From NCBI RefSeq assembly GCF_051200875.1, contig NZ_CP195191.1, positions 2,976,001 to 3,040,000 on the forward strand: a stretch of DNA of 64,000 nt, in the 5' to 3' direction. The notes under the pieces were generated by a model. It saw only the letters and a list, made by a program, of their open reading frames with translations. It made no database searches and was not told the origin of the DNA. Positions 17,384 through 28,600 of the stretch are shown here, one piece after another (position 1 is the stretch's first letter; every line of letters begins with the position of its first letter). A program made the position numbers and the translations under genes. The DNA is from Pseudotabrizicola sp051200875 (GTDB taxonomy: Bacteria > Pseudomonadota > Alphaproteobacteria > Rhodobacterales > Rhodobacteraceae).

Positions 17384-18241
17384 TCAATTCTCAAGGAATG
17401 CACGGTGATGGCGCCAAAGCAACAAGAGTCCAAGGAGCAAGGTCGAGGAAGCAATTGCAAGAACGTAGGTTTCACTAACGTAATCAGATCGATAGGATCC
17501 GTAGAAACCATCCCTCGACATCCCGACGATGTGCAGGAGGGGATTGTACCAAAGAGCATCTTGGGCAAATCGAGGCATCGAGTCATAGGTGAAAAAGATG
17601 CCAGAGATGATGAAGAGGGGCCGGGTCGCGATCTGCCAGCTTCGCTCCCAAATTGGAAATGAGGTCATCAGATAGCAGTTCAATGTGCCGATACCGATCC
17701 CTAGAAACGCTGCAGTTGCAAAAGTCTCAAGGATTCTGGGAAGATCTAGGTCGGCCCTTGCGCCAAACACCGTAATTATTCCGAAAAAGACGATGTAGGC
17801 CACCATCAGATGGGTAAGGACGTTCAGCAAGAACCGCGCAATTAGAGCGTCAAGGAAGGTGACCGCAGGATATGCGAGCAAAGGGCGTGAAAAGTTGATG
17901 GAAGTAGCCATCTTGTTGGCGACGTCGTTGAACAACATGAAAGGCAGAAAGCCCGTCGCATAAAATAGCGGAAAACTGTTGCCGAGCGGCGGCGAATTGA
18001 AAAGTAGAGAGAAGCCAACAGAAAAGATCGCCAAAGCCGCGACTGGCTCTAGGATCGCCCACAGGTACCCTCCGGGTGATCGGCCATGGGTAGTTGCCAT
18101 CTCTCGAAGCATCAATGCGATGATTGTTCTTACACTTCGAAAACGACGGGCGCGAAGGCCATCCTGATCCAGGATGGGGCCCTGATCGAGTTGCTGAAAG
18201 TTAGAGCCAGCAGGGGGGGATGGAGGGGCTGTTTGGGTCAT
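17384..18241 (-). CDS. kpsM: Polysaccharide ABC exporter permease, KpsM-like
   Basis: An ABC-2-type permease of about 285 residues with six hydrophobic segments. The family block REMATTHGRSPGGYLWAILEP precedes the first span. It forms the inner-membrane channel of an ABC exporter for capsular or related polysaccharide with the ATPase at 20090. The start is uncertain: ATG 18241 has only a weak site, while a TTG at 18259 lies about 15 nt after GGGGAGG. It is divergent from the kpsE-like gene across a short promoter region. A Pro/Gln-rich N-terminal tail of about 35 residues precedes the domain. No KpsC, KpsS or KpsD homologue lies in the window. Confidence 0.9.
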   Translation of the reverse strand: MTQTAPPSPPAGSNFQQLDQGPILDQDGLRARRFRSVRTIIALMLREMATTHGRSPGGYLWAILEPVAALAIFSVGFSLLFNSPPLGNSFPLFYATGFLPFMLFNDVANKMATSINFSRPLLAYPAVTFLDALIARFLLNVLTHLMVAYIVFFGIITVFGARADLDLPRILETFATAAFLGIGIGTLNCYLMTSFPIWERSWQIATRPLFIISGIFFTYDSMPRFAQDALWYNPLLHIVGMSRDGFYGSYRSDYVSETYVLAIASSTLLLGLLLLWRHHRAFLEN

Positions 18242-18340
18242 CTTTTCGTGCAGAAACAAGAGCTAGACCTATCACCTCCCCTGTAGTAAGAAAAGGGAAA
18301 GCGGCGCTTTGATGCCCAAATCGTTTCTTCGAAGGTTGGC

Positions 18341-20074
18341 GTGGCCAAATTTCACGGTAATTCAAGAAAGCCTCCTGTTCTGAGGGCGGTTCCAATGTCT
18401 CGGGATCTTGCTGATGCGCTGTCGGGAAAACCCGAAGAGGGCGGGGAGCGAGTCTCCGCTTTCACTCCTGTACCCAGTCCAATTTTCGCGACGCCAGGCG
18501 CTCCGCGTCTGAGGATCAGGGCGGTTTCGGATGAGTTGCCCCAAGTCGTGCCTATGGCTGTTCACGCTAGCTCGTCTTCCGTTCCCCAGACGGACGGAGA
18601 TAATTTTGCTTCACAAAACGCGGGCAAAACGAGTGGGCTCGATGGGAGCGTTACAGCTGACGGCGACTCTGGGAGCAAGGGCGGTACGTCAGACGCAGAG
18701 GGCGAATACTCGAAGCCCTCCGTTCAGAATTCTATGGAACAGGTCGATGGTTCATTGCCGCTTTCGCTGGCCGCGCGATTTGCCAGCGCAGCAAAAGCCG
18801 GTTTCGCCCATGCGCCTGCTCGGCCTTCTTCGGGAACGCAATCAGGAAGTTCAGGGCAGAAGAAACCTGCCAGTCTAGCGGCCCCAGTGCCTTTGCGTGC
18901 TGATCCCGCTGCGCCATCTCAGACGACGCACGGTTCAGTCAGCGGTCCGCCAATCGCAGCCGCTGCAGAAATCAGACCGCGCCATCGCGGCGTCTTGGCG
19001 ACTTTTGTGGCTTTGGTCCTTGTTCCCGTCGTGGCGACGGCGCTTTATCTCTGGATTGTCGCACAAGATCAGTATGCATCAACCGTTGGCTTCTCTGTTC
19101 GAACCCAAGAGATGCAATCCTCTCTCGACATTCTGGGCGGAATTACCAGTCTTTCAGGGGGCGGATCCTCAGACTCTGACATCTTGTATGACTACATCCA
19201 TAGTCAGGAAATGGTGGAAGATCTTGATGCCAAGATAAATCTTCGCAAGATCTTCTCTGAAGCTTGGCCTTCGGATCCAATTTTTGCCTTTGATCCGGAT
19301 GGATCAATCGAGGATTTGGTTGACCATTGGGAGGACAAGGTTCGGATCACCTATGACTCCAGTTCAAGGCTGATGACTTTGCGCGTTCTAGCGTTCAAAC
19401 CGGAAGAAGCCACGCTCATTGCTGGCGCTATTTTGGAGCGAAGTACCGAAAAAATCAACGAGCTTTCGGAAGAAGCTCGGGAAGACGCCACACGTTACGC
19501 CCGGATCGAAATGGAACGGGCCTTGGATCGGCTGAAAACTGCACGGGAGGCAATGACGGCTTTCCGGATGCGGACAAGGATGGTTGACCCTGTTGCTGAC
19601 CTTCAGGGGCAAATGGGAATCCTGAATAGCCTGCAGGCTCAACTCGCCGAAAGTTATATTGAGCTTGATCTTTTAAGAGCCACGACAAATGCAACGGATC
19701 CGCGGATCACGCAGGCGGAACAGCGTATAGACGTGATTAAGAACCGGATGGAAGAAGAGCGCCGGAAGTTCAATGAAAGCGAGCAGGGGCCTGGTGGCGA
19801 GGACTATGCGACAATGGTTGCCGAGTTCGAAAGGTTGACCGTGGACCGCGAGTTTGCAGAGCAAACCTACCGCGTGGCGCTTGCGGCCTTTGACGCAGCA
19901 CAGGCAGAAGCTTTGCGCAAATCGCGGTACCTTGCCGCGCATATTCAGCCGACGGCAGCCGAGAAATCCGAATATCCGCAACGCTGGACCTTGCTGGGTC
20001 TGACGGGCTTCTTTCTCTTGATGGCTTGGGCGATTGGCGTTCTGATCTTCTACAGCCTTCGTGATCGGCGGTAA
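18341..20074 (+). CDS. kpsE: Capsule export inner-membrane protein, KpsE/CtrB-like
   Basis: This 577-residue protein is the polysaccharide co-polymerase-like partner of KpsMT (KpsE/BexC/CtrB family, about 380 residues). Spans lie near 214-236 (VLATFVALVLVPVVATALYL) and 553-573, around a periplasmic domain with a coiled coil (EEAREDATRYARIEMERALD). YASTVGFSVRTQEMQSS just after the first span is a family signature. The extra 200 residues at the N-terminus are low-complexity, Ser/Pro/Gly/Ala-rich and probably disordered in the cytoplasm. The GTG at 18341 follows GAAGGTT; an ATG at 18395 is an alternative. It precedes kpsT by 15 bp and is divergent from kpsM. Confidence 0.88.
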   Translation: MAKFHGNSRKPPVLRAVPMSRDLADALSGKPEEGGERVSAFTPVPSPIFATPGAPRLRIRAVSDELPQVVPMAVHASSSSVPQTDGDNFASQNAGKTSGLDGSVTADGDSGSKGGTSDAEGEYSKPSVQNSMEQVDGSLPLSLAARFASAAKAGFAHAPARPSSGTQSGSSGQKKPASLAAPVPLRADPAAPSQTTHGSVSGPPIAAAAEIRPRHRGVLATFVALVLVPVVATALYLWIVAQDQYASTVGFSVRTQEMQSSLDILGGITSLSGGGSSDSDILYDYIHSQEMVEDLDAKINLRKIFSEAWPSDPIFAFDPDGSIEDLVDHWEDKVRITYDSSSRLMTLRVLAFKPEEATLIAGAILERSTEKINELSEEAREDATRYARIEMERALDRLKTAREAMTAFRMRTRMVDPVADLQGQMGILNSLQAQLAESYIELDLLRATTNATDPRITQAEQRIDVIKNRMEEERRKFNESEQGPGGEDYATMVAEFERLTVDREFAEQTYRVALAAFDAAQAEALRKSRYLAAHIQPTAAEKSEYPQRWTLLGLTGFFLLMAWAIGVLIFYSLRDRR

Positions 20075-20089
20075 GGCGAGAGTCCTCGG

Positions 20090-20746
20090 ATGATCCGGCT
20101 GGAGAATATCTCCAAGACTTACGTTCTCGATGGTATGCGCCAAACGGTTGCGCGAGAGATCAATACAGTTTTTCCAACTGGGGCTTCAGTTGGCCTTTTT
20201 GGCCGTAATGGGGCGGGGAAATCTACACTACTCCGGATCATTGCTGGCACGATCAAACCAACCACCGGCCGCGTTGTGACCGACGGAACAATATCCTGGC
20301 CGGTTGGGTTTGCAGGAAGTTTCCACGGAGAGCTGACGGGCGCACAGAACACACGTTTCATCGCAAGGGTCTACGGCGTCGACACCGATGCGCTTATCAA
20401 TTTTGTCGAGGATTTCGCCGAACTTGGGCACCATTTCCACTTGCCGTTCCGAACATATTCTTCCGGGATGCGGTCTCGTCTTGCGTTTGGGGTTAGCATG
20501 GGGATTCGCTTTGACACCTATCTGGTGGACGAGGTGACGAGCGTTGGCGATGCGGCCTTCAAAAGGAAAAGCGAAGAAGTATTCAATCGCCGCATGCAAG
20601 ACAGCGGCGCCATCGTTGTCTCTCACTCAATGGATTTGATGCGGCGCCTCTGTACCATGGGCATGGTGCTTGAGAACGGTGAGCTTATCGTCTTTGACAA
20701 CATCGAACATGCTATCCGCAGGCATTTGAAAAATATGAGCGTTTAG
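20090..20746 (+). CDS. kpsT: Polysaccharide ABC exporter ATPase, KpsT-like
   Basis: The 218-residue ATPase has Walker A GRNGAGKST at about residues 37-45, the ABC signature YSSGMRSR, Walker B (TYLVDEV) and the switch His (VSHSMDL). Length and motifs are those of KpsT/CtrD-type ATPases, which drive capsule export and lack the carbohydrate-binding C-terminal domain of Wzt. It therefore probably recognises a shared lipid terminus rather than a specific O-antigen. It follows kpsE by 15 bp and should pair with the permease at 17384. Confidence 0.95.
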   Translation: MIRLENISKTYVLDGMRQTVAREINTVFPTGASVGLFGRNGAGKSTLLRIIAGTIKPTTGRVVTDGTISWPVGFAGSFHGELTGAQNTRFIARVYGVDTDALINFVEDFAELGHHFHLPFRTYSSGMRSRLAFGVSMGIRFDTYLVDEVTSVGDAAFKRKSEEVFNRRMQDSGAIVVSHSMDLMRRLCTMGMVLENGELIVFDNIEHAIRRHLKNMSV

Positions 20747-20776
20747 GGCGCGCCCCTGTGAGAGCGCGACCACCCG

Positions 20777-23086
20777 TTATGTCCGGAACAATGTCACTTC
20801 CATGATTTCAGACATTAGACGGCGCAGTTCTTGGCGACCCTCTGGGACATGCACATTGGGGATTGCCTCGGCTGCCATTGGGGCCATGTAGGACGTCCCC
20901 ATTGTTTCGCGCAGTGCATTCGGCGAATTGCGCGCTGCAACATGGGCGGAAACAGATGCTGATTGTGAAGATAGCCATTCTGCGTTGATGCTCTTGATCA
21001 CGGCAGACAGTTGATCGGCGTTTGCCCAGACAGGAGTCTCTGGCGGACAAAGATCGGCCAATGATAACGCCGGATTAAGGTAGTTTTCATGGGCCAGCAC
21101 CGGCAGACCTTCAGACATAGCCGAGAGTAGTGGGGTCACTTCTGGCCAAGGGAACCCGTGCAGGAATAGACTTGCACCGGCGGCCTTCAATTCAGCCCCG
21201 AAATTCTTGACCGTTGGCAAGTAAACGAAGGCATCTACTGGCATTTTCTGGCGGATCAATTCCTTGCGTATGCGGTTCAAAATCGCATCCGAAAGCGGGC
21301 CCGCGTGAATGTGGCGATGTGCGCCAGATTTCAGCAACACCGGTATCATCAGGTGCAGGTCAAAATCGTAATGGCCTTCGAAACGCCCATCTGCCGCAGC
21401 AGCGGTCGCGGTCACTAGCGGTGTGCCTTGCGGCAACGGCTGCATCGCAGGCGCGCCGGAAATGAGTCGTGGCGCGTTTATTAAGTCGCGATTTGGCGCA
21501 ATCTTGGCAAACCATGCGAGGTCATACGGGCGGCGAGCGAGATACCCGGTTAGTGCGTACGAATGGCAAATGGGCATGTATCCCGTGTTGTAGGTGCTGA
21601 CCAAGTGAATTTTCGGCGCGTGTTCTCGTCTCAATCCGGCGCCTATAACCACGTCATTCCTAGCAGGGACGACCACGATCTGCGAAGCCTTCAATTTTGA
21701 CAAATGCCAAATTAACCAAGCGGTCTTTTCGACCAGAGTATGGTCCGTATTGAGCAGTAGCTCAACTTCTGGTCCAACACGTTCTTGAATGTCAGGCATG
21801 GTGGCAAGGAGTTCGGTCGACATCACGACAACGCGCTTTTGGCCTTGCCAAAGCTCAATCATCTCGCGCGCCGCTTCCCACATTCCGTCGAGGTCTTCGA
21901 CAAGTCCTGAGACGAGTATAACCACGGGGCCTTCGGCAGAGTCAGCAGGCTCTGTCGCCGTTGGAAGTATGTTCTGGCTGGCAGCAATCAGTCCGCCAAT
22001 ATTGGCGCAGTGCCAGTCAATCTCAGGGCTGGTCACCCGACGCGAGCGCGCTGCCCGGGAAATATTTCGATCATAGGAAATTGCGCTTAGAAACCGAAAG
22101 ACCAGCCGCAAGGCTTCTTCGTAACTGTTAGAAGCAGTCAGGGTCGAAAGTTGAGTTTCTAGATCCAGGACGCTTGAAATCCGACTGATTTCTGTCAGCC
22201 GATGACGTGGAGCCGTCATGACATGATCTGGATAGAGCGAAATCGGGCGAAGCGACGCTGGTGAATATGCAGCAATTTCAGACAGGCGAGCCGCAAGGTA
22301 TTCGGCAGCTTTGGGTTCTCCAAGGCTGGTAAGATATCCGTGTTCGGAAAGGCGCGTGTAGAGGTTGTTCAGCAGTTCTCTGCGTCCCGGCCAATCCAGC
22401 CCCGTCCAGATCCCGCCTTTATGGTCATCATAGACGGACATTGTTCTTGGCAAATAAAGGATGCCGCCTTGCGCCGCATGAACGAGCAACCGGATTGTGT
22501 CACCCCGAACCTCATGGAAAATGGCCGGAATGTTCACCTGGCCGCTTTCTGCTTGGTAGAACGCATTTCGGAAAAGCATTGCGCTTGTGTGGAAATAGGT
22601 GCCGCCAGTAAGTAAGTCTTCTAGATGCAGGACTGGTTTCAGTGGATCTTGCTGTGGATGAAAACTCTCGCTGCCGTCCTCGGATGCACGAAGGATCGTG
22701 CGGTGCCCAACACCGGCGAGACTGGGATGTGCTTCAAGGACGCCGACTTGATGGCGCAACTTGTCGGGGTCGATCCAGAAATCGTCAGCGTCTAGAACGT
22801 GATAGTAAAATCCGCGCGCCTGTTCCAGTGCGGTCACAAAAGCCTTCGCATTGCCCAGATTTGTCTCAGACCTGATAACCCTTAGAGTGAAATTTGGCCG
22901 CATCGCCTGATCAACTTCCAGCTTTGCGATTGCAGCACTTCCGTCACTTGACGAGTCATCAAGAAGAACGATCTCGACTGCAGATCCAATCGTTTGTGCA
23001 AGAATGGAGCGAACCGACCGACGGATGAACGTGGCTTCGTTACGGCACAAAAGGATGACACTGACGACTGGGCGGGATGTGGGCAT
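20777..23086 (-). CDS. Large glycosyltransferase, GT2 N-domain plus GT-B-like C-half
   Basis: The 769-residue protein begins with a clear GT2 domain, about residues 8-240 (VSVILLCRNEATFIRRSV, LLDDSSSDGS, VLDADDFWIDPDKLR with DxD). The remaining 500 residues contain a GT-B-like region with a nucleotide-sugar-domain feel (AGASLFLHGFPWPEVTPLLSAMSEGLPVLAHE split over two motifs), but I cannot assign a CAZy family. It may add two sugars in one polypeptide. It lies convergent to kpsT and just after the GT10-like gene on the same strand, so the two are probably co-transcribed for assembly of the exported glycan. Confidence 0.82.
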   Translation of the reverse strand: MPTSRPVVSVILLCRNEATFIRRSVRSILAQTIGSAVEIVLLDDSSSDGSAAIAKLEVDQAMRPNFTLRVIRSETNLGNAKAFVTALEQARGFYYHVLDADDFWIDPDKLRHQVGVLEAHPSLAGVGHRTILRASEDGSESFHPQQDPLKPVLHLEDLLTGGTYFHTSAMLFRNAFYQAESGQVNIPAIFHEVRGDTIRLLVHAAQGGILYLPRTMSVYDDHKGGIWTGLDWPGRRELLNNLYTRLSEHGYLTSLGEPKAAEYLAARLSEIAAYSPASLRPISLYPDHVMTAPRHRLTEISRISSVLDLETQLSTLTASNSYEEALRLVFRFLSAISYDRNISRAARSRRVTSPEIDWHCANIGGLIAASQNILPTATEPADSAEGPVVILVSGLVEDLDGMWEAAREMIELWQGQKRVVVMSTELLATMPDIQERVGPEVELLLNTDHTLVEKTAWLIWHLSKLKASQIVVVPARNDVVIGAGLRREHAPKIHLVSTYNTGYMPICHSYALTGYLARRPYDLAWFAKIAPNRDLINAPRLISGAPAMQPLPQGTPLVTATAAAADGRFEGHYDFDLHLMIPVLLKSGAHRHIHAGPLSDAILNRIRKELIRQKMPVDAFVYLPTVKNFGAELKAAGASLFLHGFPWPEVTPLLSAMSEGLPVLAHENYLNPALSLADLCPPETPVWANADQLSAVIKSINAEWLSSQSASVSAHVAARNSPNALRETMGTSYMAPMAAEAIPNVHVPEGRQELRRLMSEIMEVTLFRT

Positions 23087-23140
23087 TTCGTACTTTCTCT
23101 GGATCAGTCACGTCTTCGGGACGACAGATGGGGCAAGAAC

Positions 23141-25336
23141 TTAAGCGGCGGCTGTGGCAGACGAGCCTTGGAGCAAATCAGAAAGCTCTGAATAGCATTC
23201 GTCCGCTATTCGTTGGCGCTCCGCCAAGATTAGCCGATGAGACCTGAAACGCTCCAGAAGGGATTGCGCTGTTTCGATCCATGCTTCTGCCATAATCGAG
23301 TCGGGCACGAATGAGGATATTCGAGCGGCTGCTACGTCCGGCGTACAATAACGAGTGTTAATCATCGCCTCGGGAAGGATAAGGTCAACGAGGCGATGTT
23401 CGTCGTCAGCGACGACCGCTGGAACGGCACCGACGGCAAAAGCGTCAAACGGCTTCTCTGTAATGTATTGTTTTTGCAGGGTGTTCTCATAGGCCGCGCA
23501 AACCCTGACGTTGCCGTGTAGGCGTGCAAGCTTGTCCAGATGCCAGTCAGGAAGCTGCTGTCGGCGGGTTTCCGTTCCGGCCCAGCCCTGTCCAATGCGG
23601 ACAATATCTTCACCAACGGCTAGTTCTGCAACTCGGGACCGATAGATGCTTAAGCCGACGACACCTTCGACCGGGTATGTTGCCGCATACTCCTCGGTCG
23701 TGCGGCGCTCGGCAACGAAGGCCGCCTGCCATTCGGCTTTTTTCCAGCGCTCAAGCAGTTGCTTCGGTTGGGACGAAGCAAAGTCAGAGATAAGTTGAGC
23801 ATAGCGTGCCGTATAGCGATCATCACTTAGAATAAACCATGGAAGGGTATCGAACTGAAAAATTGAGGAATTGACATGGTTCAGCGAACGATAGGGAAGG
23901 TTCATCCCCTTTCCGCAATCAAGCAGTCTGTCCCTTGGGGCTAGGTCACCGCTCCAAAGGCTGTCCCAAAGCGGTTCTTCCGACAGCACAGCAAGCTTTG
24001 GCCGTTTTCCGTTCCGCCAAAGTCTCGTCAGATATTCCTTGTGATCCTCAAAGTCTCGATTCCATCCGGTGACCAGCACGTCTGCTTTTTCTGGATGGTC
24101 TACAATCTCGATACGCTGCTTTACATGTCGCCTTAGTGGTTCGTACGACAATGGTGTGCGCTGGCCGCGTGGGCCGAAAAGGAAGATTTTGATAGGAGAA
24201 GTCCGTTGCCTTGCTCTCGTACCGGCATCATTTCTGGTTGGTAAGAGATCGCGGCTTCTAAGCAGATCTATGATTTCGTCGAACCGCGCGAGTGTGATGC
24301 TCTCGTCGTCAAGGGCTTTTCTGGCAAGCCCGATCAATCGCCAAATAGCTACGGATCCTTGGCCGGGAGCCATCGTCACGCCGCGACCTTCGCCGGCAAG
24401 CAAATCGCATCCAGCCTGATGTAGTACCAGTTGGGCTTCAGTCTTGCTCAACTGGTCGCGCCCCGAAAATCTATCAATCAGTGCGGCAGTCAAACTTTGG
24501 GTGGTTTTTGATTGACCGGCCTTACGGGCCGAAGGCTCCGTACTTTCCATTAGGCGGATCAAAACATCGTGGACCATTCGCCCACGACCGTAAATCAACT
24601 GCAGCCCTGCTCCCGCCAGTCGTGCTGCTTCCAGACGCTGTGGATCGGCAGCGACTTTCTCCATCCACTCTGGAATGCGCGAAATATCCTCTTCAGAGCC
24701 GTTGTGGAAAAGCGCAGCGAATTGCCAGATGGCAGCGTTGCCTGGAAGGCGGGCGCTACTCATAGAAAGAACCGGGATCTTTCCCGCAGCAAGGGCAGAC
24801 CACAAGCGTTCGGTGTTCCCAGGCTCTTCACAGATTACATAGGCTTCTTTCGGCCCCGTTCCGCTAACTACTTCCCTGTCAATTGGTGGAAGTTTCGGAA
24901 ACGGATGGATCAGAATTCTTGGAGCGTTAGGAAGCGTCTCTACCCCGCTTTGCGCCTCAGTCCAAAAGACATCAGTGATCCCGGCGTTCTCCATTACCGT
25001 AATATGTTTTGGCAAATCGGGATGGCTGCATACCGTCACAGCCGCTGTGCCTCTTTGAAAGCGCGCGGGTAAGGAAGTCAGAGTACTTCTGAGTAAAGGG
25101 GCTTCAAGTAACTCCGGGTTCTTGAAACTGTCGAACAGGGCGGACCAAGGAAAGCCTACATAGACAGCTTCACCAAAGGCCTGACCTAGAGGACCAAACT
25201 TAAGCAGCGCGTCAAGCGCCTCGCGTTCGATATGATCCTGTGGACGCCAACCACGGTGAATGGCGACAACGCTACTGGATAGTTTGCACCGGTTTTCGGA
25301 GGCCCCTGTTTTGTTTTCGCCTTCGCTGCGCAGCAT
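23141..25336 (-). CDS. GT10-like (fucosyltransferase-type) glycosyltransferase
   Basis: The 731-residue protein has an N-terminal half with a GT-B-like domain (VICEEPGNTERLWSALAAGK). The C-terminal half has the GT10 donor signature YENTLQKQYITEKPFDAFAVG with AVPAVV following, and an acceptor-side segment LAVLSEEPLWDS. GT10 enzymes are alpha-1,3/1,4-fucosyltransferases using GDP-fucose; the actual donor here is unknown. It is more than twice the usual family length, so it is probably bifunctional. The ATG at 25336 faces the second SPINDLY-like gene across 276 bp that probably hold divergent promoters. Confidence 0.8.
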   Translation of the reverse strand: MLRSEGENKTGASENRCKLSSSVVAIHRGWRPQDHIEREALDALLKFGPLGQAFGEAVYVGFPWSALFDSFKNPELLEAPLLRSTLTSLPARFQRGTAAVTVCSHPDLPKHITVMENAGITDVFWTEAQSGVETLPNAPRILIHPFPKLPPIDREVVSGTGPKEAYVICEEPGNTERLWSALAAGKIPVLSMSSARLPGNAAIWQFAALFHNGSEEDISRIPEWMEKVAADPQRLEAARLAGAGLQLIYGRGRMVHDVLIRLMESTEPSARKAGQSKTTQSLTAALIDRFSGRDQLSKTEAQLVLHQAGCDLLAGEGRGVTMAPGQGSVAIWRLIGLARKALDDESITLARFDEIIDLLRSRDLLPTRNDAGTRARQRTSPIKIFLFGPRGQRTPLSYEPLRRHVKQRIEIVDHPEKADVLVTGWNRDFEDHKEYLTRLWRNGKRPKLAVLSEEPLWDSLWSGDLAPRDRLLDCGKGMNLPYRSLNHVNSSIFQFDTLPWFILSDDRYTARYAQLISDFASSQPKQLLERWKKAEWQAAFVAERRTTEEYAATYPVEGVVGLSIYRSRVAELAVGEDIVRIGQGWAGTETRRQQLPDWHLDKLARLHGNVRVCAAYENTLQKQYITEKPFDAFAVGAVPAVVADDEHRLVDLILPEAMINTRYCTPDVAAARISSFVPDSIMAEAWIETAQSLLERFRSHRLILAERQRIADECYSELSDLLQGSSATAAA

Positions 25337-25612
25337 TGTATTTCCTTCCCGCCAGCACGGTGGTGGTATTTCATGCGTCTTTAGGCTCTACTCAGGCACG
25401 CTTTGCCTTGCAACCGTGTTACGGGAGAATGAGGCAAACGACGCAAATTTTGCCGCTGACCTTTGCTCCTGTCTTTCTGAGCCGTGATTTTCGCGGAATT
25501 TAGTTGCATCACAAGAACTGGCCGAGATTCCAACGTTGCATGCCGGCAGGTTCTGTCGCAAACCGCCGGAAAGAGCAAAGAACAGTCACCGGAAACCTAA
25601 GCAGGATGTCCC

Positions 25613-28600
25613 ATGTCGGTCCGGAAGGAAGACAGCTTAATCGACGATGCATCAGCCCAGGCGGGCCTCTTGATGCGCCCTCAGGTTTCTTCGTCGCAAT
25701 ATCTTCCGCTCAATGCGCTTGAAGTTGAGCGCCCGACACGGCGGATTCAATGCCATGAGGCGGCAACGGTTATTGGCGGTCTTGATCTGATCCTAACAAA
25801 ACTGGGTGATTGGAAAGGTATAGACGGCTCTCAGCGGTCACAACCACCTGAAATTCCACGGCGGACGGCTCCGGTCGTACTAGATCAGGCAGTGTTTGGT
25901 TGCTTCATTCGGCCCCAGAATTGGGCGGAGTGCTTGTTTGGGTTGTTGCCTCACCTTGAACTCGCCACTCGACGGGTTCCCGCCGGCACGCAGATCCTTG
26001 TCGACGCCGCTCTGTCAGAAACCTGTTGTTGGGCGTTGGAAAAATGCTTCCCCGGGTTTCCACTTCGAAAGGTTGAAACTGGTGACGTGCTAGAGGTTCG
26101 TCGTCTCTATGTTGCGAACGCAGGAAATATCGAAGATCGCAGCTTGGTCGCCCAAGACATGGCGTTCCTCGAACGCCTGCGTGACAATCGGCGCGACAAA
26201 GACTCTGGATACGGGAAGCGAATTTTACTTTGGTCCCAGTCAAGTGCGACCAAGTTGCGAAATGCGAAGGCACTTCGTGCTGTGCTTGAGGCTCGCGGTT
26301 TCGTGACGCTCGATCCCTCCACACTGCCCCTGGAGGCCCGGATAAACGCGCTGGCTGATGCACGGGACGTGATCTTGGTGGGTGAAGAATTGGTTGGTGA
26401 CGCGCTTTTGGCAGGCGGAAAGGCGCGGATTTTTCCATTTGTTGCTGTGGGCAGCGATTTGCACTTTTGGTCACTCATCGCAGAATTGGGTGGGAAAGAC
26501 CTGACAGTGATTCTGGGGGCCGCGCCGTATCGCCGGCTGCACCATAGGCTATTTCCGCAAAAACGCACATTGGTTTTCCATGTTGATCCGCATCTCGTGC
26601 TGCCGTTCTTTGCCGATGAATCTCAAATGGACCAAAAACTCACTCTTCGTGAGTTTCTTGACCGTTTATACGGAGCGTCTTTTGAGGCGGATGTTCTGAC
26701 GGGGGCTTGGGCTGTCAGGGCTGGACCGACGCCTTTGGGGTTTGAAGATCGTCTTCGACATTTGCGTCGGTCTGCGGCCTTGGCGCTGGAAGGCGCGGGT
26801 GGGGAAGAGATTGAAGAGGTGTTTGATCACGCTTTCTTCACCGATTTTGGGCGGAATCTGCGGTCAGGCTTTCCGGTTTTGGGCGGTTTTGAGGCGGCAG
26901 AAGCGGCGTTGGCGGGGCGTGTGGCTGCGGCTTTGGCGCAGGTTGCAGAGAGGTCAGAGGGGCTGGATGCGGTCTTTGCCGGCCCTGTCGGGCTTCGGCG
27001 GCTGGTGATGCTGGGCATGGTGCTGTTGCCAGCGTGGCAGGTGCCTTTGCCAAAGCCGCATGAGGCTCTGCCGGAAGCGGTTCTGGAACGCTGGATTTTC
27101 TGGGCGATGTCGCCACCGGCGCTGATCGGGGCGGGGGAGGATGCGGCTTGGGTGTCGCATGTCGAGCGGCTTTTGGATTGGCTGGCGGACCGGTTGGACC
27201 CGGCGGCGGAGCCAGCGGTTTCAGCAGCGCTGTCGTTGCGCCTGTCGCGGATGGCGGGGCGGATCGACCTGGGGCAGTTGTTTCTGGTCGACCAGTCGCT
27301 GCGCGGCGTGCAAAGGGCCAGAAACCGTGTTTTGAGCAGGGTCGCCTTGCGGGAAGATGGCAATGCACCTGCGAGTGGAAAGCCCACGTCGGGATCGGAC
27401 AAGGTTAGGGAAGCCGTCTCATTCCAAATGAATCTCCTTCGACGCCATGTCAGAGAGGCGCTTGCCACCGGACAGTGGCGTCCGCTCTTGGGGGTGGTAA
27501 AAGCGCGACTTTTGGATCGCTTCCGTTCAAAAAGACGGGGGTCGCCTGTTCCGTCGAAGGCGGCGAAGACCCCCTCATCTGGCGAGCGTCGGATCCGTGT
27601 TGGTGTGTTGTGCCGGACGTTTGAGAAGGGTCCGGACAGCGAGGCGGTTCTGACGTTTTTCAACGGCTTTGACGCCAGCCGGTTTGAGATTTTCGGTTAT
27701 TCCATCGGCTTCCGTGACCGGGTCGTCAGCAAGGATCCGGGCTTTGACCGACAGTTTGACGCGGTGGTTCCGAACCGCCGCGATCTACCCGGCGATGCTG
27801 CGGGCATCCGCGCGGCGCTGCTGGCAGATGATCTGGATGTCTTCCTTTACGCCAATGCGACGACCTATGGTCTGCAACCGATGGACCTTGCGCTGTTTCA
27901 TCGCGTGGCCCCCTTGCAGATCGTGCTGAACTCGCATGTGCCGATGCCGATGGGCTATCCGTCCTTCGATGCGGTCATCACTGGCCAAAGCGACCATTCT
28001 GATCACGAAGTGCCACAAGAGGATTTCAGTGAGACGCTGATCCGGCTGCCCGGCCCTGTGATCAACTACCTGACGACGCTGGAGCCACGCCCGAACCCAC
28101 CGCTTGACCGGGCCGCGCTTGGGCTCTCGGCTGATGACGTCGTGCTGATGAATGCAGGCTCGTCAATGAAGCTGCGGCATGAAACTCTGGTCACGATGAT
28201 GCGCGCCACCCGCGACATTCCCAACGGCGTGCTGCTTTTAGCCCCCTACAATCCCGGCTGGGCAGCGCGGTCGATGGCCTTTGTCTTCAATCGGCAGGTT
28301 GCGCAAACCGCGGCAGAGACCGGGCTTGACCCATCGCGGATCCATATTCTGGGCGAGCTTTCGGTGGCCGAGGCCGAAGCGGCGCTGGGCTGCGCCGACA
28401 TCTATCTTAACCCCTTCCCGCATGGCGGAGCGACGATGACCCACCTTGCGCTGGTTCACGGCATTCCGCCCATCACCCTGCGTCGCAGGTCTACCCGGTC
28501 CATCGACCAGTTCCTGACCGAAACCCACGGATTCGCCGAACTGCTGACCGACACGCCCGAAGACTACATCGCGCTGGCAACCGCCCTGGGAACAGACCAC

